A stretch of DNA of 40,412 nt from the NCBI RefSeq assembly GCF_000090795.2, contig NW_003546411.1, positions 147,114 to 187,525 on the forward strand. The letters run 5' to 3'. Shown here piece by piece: positions 32,769-40,412 of the stretch. Below the pieces are notes generated by a model. The model worked only from the letters and a program-made list of their open reading frames with translations, was not told the DNA's origin and ran no database searches. The first letter of the stretch is position 1. Each line of letters opens with the position of its first letter. Origin of the DNA: Amphimedon queenslandica. Lineage: Eukaryota > Porifera > Demospongiae > Haplosclerida > Niphatidae. Made by a program: the position numbers and the translations under genes.

Positions 32769-34125
32769 TAATAATAATAATGATAAAATAGTTCATTCTA
32801 GTAATGATTTATTGTAAGAGTAACCTCATGATAAAGTAGTGTAATGACTTCCTTTGAGTTTTTCTTGGCAATGAGACGTTTCTCTTCTCTCAAAGAAAAG
32901 AAAGCATTACGTCTGAACGATAATATAGGCTTATCTATAATGAGAGAAATAAAAATATAACATTAAAATGTACATGTATGCATGTATGCATGTAGTACAG
33001 TAAACGTACATGTATGCCGGAAACAAGAGAAGATAGATATTAAAATTACAGTGTATGGACCTTATAGTTTGTTTAAAATAATTCCAGCCCACAATGGAAT
33101 AACGATAATATCAACATCTTATCAAAATGTAAGTACAGTACATGCATACACACTGTACATGAACATTACTTGTGGATGGTAATATTCGTAATAACCATTT
33201 CCATTAAAGGCTATGCTTCATGACAATGAAGTTACCATACATGTACATGTACATGTATTGTGTAGGACAATAATTATTTAATTACACGCACTGAATCACA
33301 GCAAGCATGAGTACATGTACATGTACATGTACATGTATAAAAATAGAATAGTGTATGTGCACAATATGTTAATGTTTACCTGTACTGCAGACTTCATAAG
33401 AAGCAGTAGTGTACTGAGTAAGGAAGTCATTCCATTTCTTGAAGAGTTTGACGGGTACATGATAGCTCTTGAGCTGTAGATCTGAGAACGAGGGAAGAGT
33501 TATTAGAGAGAGGGAAGGAGAAGGATAAATAAATATGTAATGTATAAAGATAATAAAGTGACAAAGTAAAAGAAAACATAAATACGTTATATATACGTGC
33601 ACATGTAACACAAACACTATTACCTAAAATCCTGTACATGTACATGTATGTGTGCAAGGAATATACTTACGTAAATGCTGAGATATCATCCATACACTAA
33701 ACACGTTCTTTGTCTCTTCGGGAAGGTTCAACTGACTGACCATAGCAGACACTATCTCACCGGCAGTCGTAAACTTACCAGTACTGAACTGTATTGACAC
33801 TTGCTCTTCAAGACACGTGTAAATGCGCAGGGTGATTGCTGAAGAGAAAGAATCATGCAAATCATGTCTTTAAAAGGTTATCCTTACGTTTGACTGGAGC
33901 CATTAGTTTAGACTGGGATTGATCACTATCAGTTGATGGAAGGCCCTCAATCACGTCCGCTATACTGAACTTGACTCCTCTAGTTGGCGTCTTAGCCTCT
34001 TCTTCATCCCCTTCCTCTTTTGTCGGTGCTAGTTCTTGAGGAGGACCATCTGTACTAGGGTGGCTATCCTCGGGTAAGACTTCTATTGTCGTTTCTTGTT
34101 GAATCCCCTCCAACACAGCTGCCAT
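28997..34125 (-). CDS. FRMD8: FRMD8-like FERM-domain protein (iTAP family)
   Basis: Eleven phase-checked exons, about 555 residues: 33888-34125, 33671-33838, 33380-33481, 32825-32934, 32584-32711, 32093-32231, 31340-31503, 30496-30613, 30082-30237, 29375-29615, 28997-29100. Residues 1-79 are acidic and low complexity. A FERM domain covers about 80-470. FRMD8-like marks are FSVWMISQHL, the LQLK block, ILSFRRNAFF, EVITLLYHEARLNV with SGRYPL, KPYYGCVMFRGQIE, and LWLEFDSF followed by the helix AKRVQVFSRQ...MISRCVDEL. In vertebrates FRMD8 binds iRhoms and stabilises the ADAM17 sheddase at the cell surface; whether that holds here is inference. KRIT1 has a related FERM but also ankyrin repeats, which are absent. 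The C-terminal 80 residues have no recognised domain. DRC7 starts 312 bp downstream on the same strand. Confidence 0.75.
29722..30005. repeat. Dispersed CAAAGCATGC repeat, copy D, both ends visible
   Basis: Starts CCAGGGTTTTCCATAAAGCATGC and ends CAAAACCCTGTGGAAAACAC. The two ends are a short imperfect inverted repeat (GGGTTTTCCA against GTTTTCCACAGGGTTTT), which suggests the family is itself a miniature inverted-repeat element. It lies in an FRMD8 intron. Confidence 0.65.
31527..31782. mobile_element. GC-rich inverted-repeat element (CAGGGCCGCCAATAGG ends)
   Basis: Left CAGGGCCGCCAATAGG, right CCTATTGGCAGCCCTA, inverted with two differences. Inner GGGGCCCAGGGCAAAAG and GGGCCCTGGGCAAAATG blocks are arranged alike. 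The ends recall hAT elements, but I see no matching 8-bp flanks. Its base composition stands out from the AT-rich FRMD8 intron. Confidence 0.65.
32322..32512 (-). repeat. Dispersed CAAAGCATGC repeat, copy E, inverted
   Basis: Reads as the reverse complement of the other copies: CTACAGGATTTTGGCACCAT at the left and AGCTCACTTAGCATGCTTTG at the right. The middle is shortened. It lies in an FRMD8 intron. Confidence 0.6.
32714..32779. repeat. (TAA)n microsatellite abutting an FRMD8 3' splice site
   Basis: About 20 near-perfect units with a few TGA interruptions. On the coding strand the (TTA)n run passes straight into TATAG|G, the acceptor of exon 32584-32711. Confidence 0.85.
33030..33128 (+). 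other. Exon-like plus-strand stretch inside an FRMD8 intron
   Basis: Starts after ACAAGAG and ends at AAT|GTAAGT, a consensus donor. It encodes KIDIKITVYGPYSLFKIIPA and then HNGITIISTSYQN in phase 0. It lies between two minus-strand FRMD8 exons. Linking it with 24194-24306 and 27745-27810 would mean a nested antisense gene spanning DRC7 and FRMD8, for which the sequence gives only phase compatibility. Confidence 0.2.
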
Positions 34126-34386
34126 TGTTAAAAATGATCAGACACGCCCATTAATAACGCCATTATATTCAGCCACTCCTACTATGAATAATAAGTAACT
34201 TTTTTCTCTGCAAAAAAATAATCTTCCAAAAATATTTTGCATGAAGCATGCATATGTATGCATGTACAATGTATGTGCATGTATGTGTGTACATACATAT
34301 GCATGTATTATGTTGTAGATGGCACAAGCATACTTTCAAATCTATTTACACAACAAATAACACCTAAATATCATGCACCAGCTCAG

Positions 34387-37300
34387 TCAGTGGCTGTCAG
34401 TGTCTAGTAAGGGTTCACGAAGTTCACTGTAATCTGTCTTTACAACAGTTGTGGTCACACTTTCTGGTTCTATATCATCATCATTAACTATAGGATTCTT
34501 CAAAACTAACATCCGACTCTTTCGAGCCTTTTGAAAGCAATCTCTTATCCATTGAAGATTATAAACATGATATGCAAGTATTCCCAAAAAACCTATGAAA
34601 CTTAGCGACAGAATAACAGCTTCTCCTATGACAGCTTCTTCAACTTGCAATTGAATGTTGTTTGAATAATCATCATCTAAAACAAAGACTAGACCGATGA
34701 GACATAAAAGATAGCATATGTCAAGGTTATGAAGCTTGGAGTTTTTATAAACGGAGCGAAAACTCAGTATAAGTATGAGAATTGATGTTACTATCATCAT
34801 TGTGAATGCTGGAATGCTAGGACCTTCTGAAATTGCAAATGCAATTGCAAGTACAATTCTTACTAGTACCAAAAGACCAGGCCAAATACGAAAATAATCT
34901 TTATGAGGTCCAGCATAAGCATCAAAGAATGGTTTCAATTTCAAATAAAATGTTGTACCAAATGACCATTTTGATCTACACAGCTCCCAGAGTGGAAAGA
35001 AGAGCAGAAACAATGTATAAGGTACAAATAGGATTATAATCATTGACAATGCTGTGATGAAAAGAGGTAAGTGACAGCCAGTGCAGTACTGCACTCTGGG
35101 ATTATTGTACCATACTATGTGAGAGCAAACCCTTGAATACGAAAAAATATCAACAATATTACGAAGTAATTTAGTATACGAGAGAAGGATTAGTGTGCAT
35201 AAAACAGGGACAGCATTATTTCCTATTAGCCGAGATAGTCTGGAAAACTTGCGGCTCAGAAAAATGATGATTAATATGAGAAACCAGACATAGAAAGGAA
35301 AAATAAACTGCAGGCCACTCTTAACACAGGCATTCATTCCTGCAAAGAAACAAGTCTCAATCCCTAAGTCTAGATTTACCCATGAAATAAACTGACTTAA
35401 TACAGGGATATCATTAAGACCAATGAACAGTGGTTGATACATCTTGACCACATTTGCAAAGAAAAGGAATCCATTGATGACACCAACAGTGACTGTCAAA
35501 TTCATTAAAATTATAAAAATGACTAGCACTACTCCAGCCAAGGCAAAAACAGCAGTTAAGGCAATATAGCCATTACTGCAGTTTTTGCACCTATTGGAGC
35601 CTAGCATAAGACCCAGCCCTTGAGCACACTCACCACAATATATCCCAGTCCTATTGAGACCACACTGCTCATCAGAGTCATTAAGGTAGAGGTTTATGGT
35701 AGGAAACTTACAGTACTCACAAAATTGAGAGATGACTGTGCAATTGTTATCAGTCATCCCAATCCAGGTGAGTCCAGATCTTGTAAAAGTTCCATTCAGT
35801 TCATTGCATGTAACACTGGCATCATTCCTCCAGTCAAAATCACATTCACATTTCTGGGTTTTGTTTGAGAGATGGTAACCAAGTGGACATTGCTCTATTG
35901 TGACAAACAAATATTTAGGAGCAGCATCAAAATTAGTTTCACTATTACTGACAGAGAGAACTAATTCAAGTGTTGTATATGAGCTGGTATCAACAGTCTG
36001 TAATATTGTTGTGCATTCAGCCTTGGCCAGTACATGGGCAGCTGAGTTAAGCTCCACAATACCAGTTGTAGCATTGTCATTCACACCACCAGTTACCACA
36101 ACTGATATGTTAAGAGGATTTCCAGGAAATACAGAAGCATATGAAACAGTATCATCACACTGTGGAATGTCATTAAAACAGAAACAGACATCTCGTGCAT
36201 CTGAAGTGATGAGAGAGTTACCAGGTTGGTTTTCAATTGTGCTCACATCATAAATATTGAAATCATTGTCACCATTAATCTGATTAGAAACATTACAGTA
36301 AACATTACAATGACTTGTAGTTCCACCATAAATAATGCTACCAACTCTAGCAGTATTGTTTTTGAAGAAGAAGTACTGACTCCTCTGCACATAAGAGTCT
36401 TGGAGTTGAAAGAAACAGTAACCAAGGATTAAATCATTATAATAACTACTATTAAAGATTTCAAGTACTATTTGAGAAATAAAAACAGCACCGCCAGCTT
36501 GATTTGCATGATTATTAGTAAAGTTGAGCATTGAATCATGCTTCAAGAGAAGGAATGAGTTGCCATACATAGCCACCCCACCACCACTATGGCCAGAATT
36601 ACCAACGAAATGATTTGCTCCCCGAAAAGTTACTAATGAATTAAAAATAAACAAACCACTTCCTTGGTTGCCAATGAACCAACAATCGGTAAATTTAATG
36701 CTTGAGACAAATATTAGAGCGACTGCTGATTGAAATGTTTCTTTAAATTCAAGTCTATTCTGTGAAAGTGATCTACCCATAACAATCTTGTTTTCTCTAA
36801 TTGTTACATTAGTCAAACTTATGTTCAATACGAACTGATTAAAGCTTTTTTGTTGTCCAATGTAGATTGCACTGCCTAATTGGCCAAAGTTGCTGTATAA
36901 AACGGTTGAATTAATATGAATGACTCCATCAGAAAATGAATCCCATACAATAGCAATGGCCTTAGGACTAGAAGCAGTTACGAAGCTATTTATAATTGTC
37001 ATTTGACCAGCTATACTAACAGTCGACTGCAATATGCATCCATTTTGGGTCAGAATAATTCCACCAATGCCACCATGACTGTATAATGAATCAATTAAGA
37101 TGTTGTATTTGGTTGTGCTTGCATTTATGTAAATGTTATACGTATGATCATCACTAACCATTGATAATGAGTGAAGAATGACATCCACAAAGTACTGAGA
37201 TTGATCCAACTTCATTTGTAAGCCAATAGCTATAGTATTATTCCTGGTGCTATTAATGAGAAATGTTGTATTAGAAATAATAAAAGCAGTAGCATTGGTA

Positions 37301-37845
37301 CGAATAAAATTGAGGCTGGTGTCGTGAGCAGTGTAGTTAATGGAGCTTGATTCAAGTGATGTCACTTGAAATGTTGATCCACTGATTGTAACGTTAAAAG
37401 TATTTTCCAATAGAAGTGCACTTCCATTAGTGAAAAATGAAAAATTGTTTATCGTCAAATTGGTAACATGAGAAAATGAAACAAGTGATCCATTGTAACT
37501 CGAACAATTTTTAATTTCAATGTTAGATATTACAATATTATCACACGAGTAGAACAATATAAACACTGTAAAGGCCTCAGAAGAACAAACTAGCTGTGGT
37601 GAAGATCCAATACCTTTAATTGTGAGGCCAGTGACATTAGCAATAGTGATGGGTTCTTGCAATTGGTGTAATCCAGGTTTGAAACAAAGTAGAGTGTTGT
37701 TGAGGCTAATATTTGCTGCTACATAATAACGAAGATTGTGACAGGACTCGCAACTGGGATCATCTGACACGTAGTAATCACAGCCACTGGAGGAAGCTGT
37801 TAAGAAACAAGAAAACAGGAAGGAGAGCAGCAACATTGTTTGCAT
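34387..37845 (-). CDS. Intronless beta-helix ectodomain / nine-pass membrane protein
   Basis: A single uninterrupted 1152-codon frame. A signal peptide (MQTMLLLSFLFSCFLTASSS) precedes an Asn-glycosylation-rich ectodomain of about 520 residues built from short beta-rich rungs with recurring N-V/L-T-I patterns and a GGGVAMYGNSFLLL / GGAVFISQ pair. This resembles right-handed parallel beta-helix surface proteins. Residues 650-757 form a Cys-rich juxtamembrane module (CPLGYHL...CECD; NRTGIYCGECAQGLGLMLGS). Hydrophobic spans lie near 760-782, 786-803, 845-866, 877-893, 925-952, 989-1006, 1012-1031, 1041-1057 and 1073-1094. The loop GPHKDYFRIWPGLLVLVR is a likely signature. The cytosolic tail ends with an acidic stretch and TDYSELREPLL, containing a YxxL endocytosis-type motif. 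I do not know a named function; an adhesion or pattern-recognition receptor is the best guess. Lack of introns sets it apart from every neighbour. A second in-frame Met is three codons in. Confidence 0.9.
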   Translation of the reverse strand: MQTMLLLSFLFSCFLTASSSGCDYYVSDDPSCESCHNLRYYVAANISLNNTLLCFKPGLHQLQEPITIANVTGLTIKGIGSSPQLVCSSEAFTVFILFYSCDNIVISNIEIKNCSSYNGSLVSFSHVTNLTINNFSFFTNGSALLLENTFNVTISGSTFQVTSLESSSINYTAHDTSLNFIRTNATAFIISNTTFLINSTRNNTIAIGLQMKLDQSQYFVDVILHSLSMVSDDHTYNIYINASTTKYNILIDSLYSHGGIGGIILTQNGCILQSTVSIAGQMTIINSFVTASSPKAIAIVWDSFSDGVIHINSTVLYSNFGQLGSAIYIGQQKSFNQFVLNISLTNVTIRENKIVMGRSLSQNRLEFKETFQSAVALIFVSSIKFTDCWFIGNQGSGLFIFNSLVTFRGANHFVGNSGHSGGGVAMYGNSFLLLKHDSMLNFTNNHANQAGGAVFISQIVLEIFNSSYYNDLILGYCFFQLQDSYVQRSQYFFFKNNTARVGSIIYGGTTSHCNVYCNVSNQINGDNDFNIYDVSTIENQPGNSLITSDARDVCFCFNDIPQCDDTVSYASVFPGNPLNISVVVTGGVNDNATTGIVELNSAAHVLAKAECTTILQTVDTSSYTTLELVLSVSNSETNFDAAPKYLFVTIEQCPLGYHLSNKTQKCECDFDWRNDASVTCNELNGTFTRSGLTWIGMTDNNCTVISQFCEYCKFPTINLYLNDSDEQCGLNRTGIYCGECAQGLGLMLGSNRCKNCSNGYIALTAVFALAGVVLVIFIILMNLTVTVGVINGFLFFANVVKMYQPLFIGLNDIPVLSQFISWVNLDLGIETCFFAGMNACVKSGLQFIFPFYVWFLILIIIFLSRKFSRLSRLIGNNAVPVLCTLILLSYTKLLRNIVDIFSYSRVCSHIVWYNNPRVQYCTGCHLPLFITALSMIIILFVPYTLFLLFFPLWELCRSKWSFGTTFYLKLKPFFDAYAGPHKDYFRIWPGLLVLVRIVLAIAFAISEGPSIPAFTMMIVTSILILILSFRSVYKNSKLHNLDICYLLCLIGLVFVLDDDYSNNIQLQVEEAVIGEAVILSLSFIGFLGILAYHVYNLQWIRDCFQKARKSRMLVLKNPIVNDDDIEPESVTTTVVKTDYSELREPLLDTDSH

Positions 37846-38341
37846 CTTTAAAACGTAAAGGGAGTGGCTCGATTATCTACGCCCACGCAAAACCACACCT
37901 ACCAGCCATGATTTCACTGATTTCAGCTCTAGGTGAAAGGAGAGAGGTGACAGGGACTGATGACATTATAACATTACAAAATAGTAAAAGTAGATTCCTC
38001 TAAACTATAATTCCATACACATTGCACTCCACTCTGAATGTGTACATACAATATTTATCTGCTGTTCAATGATTTTGTATGGCAATATCAATAATTGACC
38101 CCAATAGTGAGCCCAATAGCCAATACAGTAGTTTACTAACAAATCAGAAATTATGATTAATTATAAATTATAATTGGATGTAAAAAGGTGAAGTTCATAG
38201 ATTAGATGTATACTAAATTACAATATATTTACAATTATGATTATATGGAAATTTTGTTTTGTTCTGATGGTTATGGTAAACCTTTAAAATGTAACATTCC
38301 TTTAAACAATAACATGATCACAATGTTTATGGGACAACAAA
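37846..38341. other. Intergenic interval upstream of the beta-helix gene
   Basis: About 500 bp between the start of the beta-helix gene and the stop of the EGF receptor gene, both on the minus strand. It must hold the promoter of the former and the 3' UTR of the latter. I see no repeat, TATA box or reading frame worth calling. Confidence 0.5.
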
Positions 38342-39788
<1,447 letters not shown>

Positions 39789-40412
39789 CTAAGGGTACGT
39801 TAAGTAATACTTTATATTATAAATATGTGTAAATATCCATAGATAATAGAGTAAATGAAAGGGATTGGAAACGGGGCGTAGCAACAGGAAATGCGGGTTG
39901 GGTTACCACGTGACAACCATCAGTGTTTTGATTGATTTCCTATCTCCTCCATTGGTGAAGTTGCTCTGGCAGGATTTCGAAGGAAATTTGTGCTGTTCCA
40001 GGATAGCGCTTGCTTTTGATATATAGCCTATTCCACATAGAATTTTTAGAGCTACCTGTAGCAAGGTTTTTATCTCCAAAAAGCGATTTTGCGACCAGTT
40101 AGAGGTACACAAAGTCGCCTGTTTTTGAAACACTTTATCGTTCGTAAAACACTCAAGCTTCGTTGTATCAATATGCAAGTTAGCTCATTCCATAGGAGAT
40201 TTCAAGCTCTTTAAAATGGTTATACTTATTCGTAGCTCAAGAACAAAATGAGTCTCTCAGAGGGGGAAAAGATGGTATTTCTAGTTAAAGAGTGACGCGG
40301 CTACTAACACATGCATTGATTTACTGAACAAAAAATATTAATAAAAAGCATAAACACTGGTTAGTATTGTGTGTGAGTTTTGTTTGCATAAATTGTATTC
40401 TCTTGGAGTATT
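39789..40412. other. Right-edge stretch without an assignable gene
   Basis: This is upstream of the EGF exon on the minus strand and is probably an intron of that gene. The text near 39867-39910 (GGGATTGGAAACGG, then CACGTGAC) recalls the left end of the element at 4140-4839 (GGGATTGGCAACGG, then CACGTGAG), so a related element may start here and end outside the window. A 91-codon minus frame at 39903-40178 has no recognisable content. Confidence 0.4.

Noticed and set aside
34833..37713. Several plus-strand frames opposite the beta-helix gene.
   Set aside because: Antisense shadows of a well-supported 1152-codon frame; no splice or start context.
33888..37845. FRMD8 and the beta-helix protein as one minus-strand gene.
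   Set aside because: The beta-helix frame has its own stop at 34387 and FRMD8 has its own ATG at 34125 with no connecting splice phase needed.
39903..40178. Minus-strand 91-codon frame at the right edge.
   Set aside because: No domain, no exon-like boundaries in phase with the EGF exon, and possible overlap with repeat-like sequence.

Overview
This is eukaryotic nuclear DNA from an animal. Genes are split by many short GT-AG introns, intergenic gaps are only about 240-560 bp, and the introns are AT-rich and full of small inverted-repeat elements and the palindromic hexamer ACATGT. The gene set (a PH-MyTH4-FERM protein, a RAD51 paralogue, a two-HMG-box mitochondrial factor, an axonemal protein, a FERM protein, and a beta-helix receptor of a kind I associate with sponges) suggests a demosponge resembling Amphimedon. 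That assignment is inference; no marker proves it. There are no tRNA, rRNA, CRISPR or prokaryotic features.

Layout. (1) 1-12273, minus: a PLEKHH-type adaptor with coiled coil, proline-rich linker, two PH domains, MyTH4 and FERM. Its C-terminus runs off the left edge. (2) 12527-16838, plus: RAD51B, divergent from PLEKHH across a 253-bp gap. (3) 17076-19405, plus: TFAM, including a separate presequence exon joined in phase to HMG box 1. (4) 19962-28684, minus: DRC7, a nexin-dynein regulatory complex subunit, in 17 exons. (5) 28997-34125, minus: an FRMD8-like FERM protein, 11 exons. (6) 34387-37845, minus: an intronless 1152-residue surface protein with signal peptide, beta-helix ectodomain, Cys-rich module and about nine membrane spans. 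(7) 38342 to beyond 39788, minus: the 3' part of a single-pass EGF-domain receptor with a tyrosine-containing tail, cut off at its 5' end. Exon boundaries were derived by hand and checked for phase; apart from the first two RAD51B exons they join without frameshifts.

These genes do not form a pathway. RAD51B acts in DNA repair, TFAM in mtDNA packaging and transcription, DRC7 in cilia, FRMD8 with iRhom/ADAM17 in vertebrates, and the last two at the cell surface.

The most unusual structural points are: (a) a roughly 120-150 bp direct duplication on either side of TFAM, carrying the antisense of the DRC7 last exon on one side and the last 25 codons of RAD51B on the other; (b) a TA-flanked terminal-inverted-repeat family (TACCGTATAG ends) in eight copies, one inserted one base into a RAD51B intron so that it rewrites the splice donor; (c) larger copies of that family with ORF-like unique interiors; (d) a hAT-like element with a perfect 8-bp target duplication nested in another element inside TFAM intron 1; (e) the intronless beta-helix/multi-pass receptor beside a phosphotyrosine-style EGF receptor.
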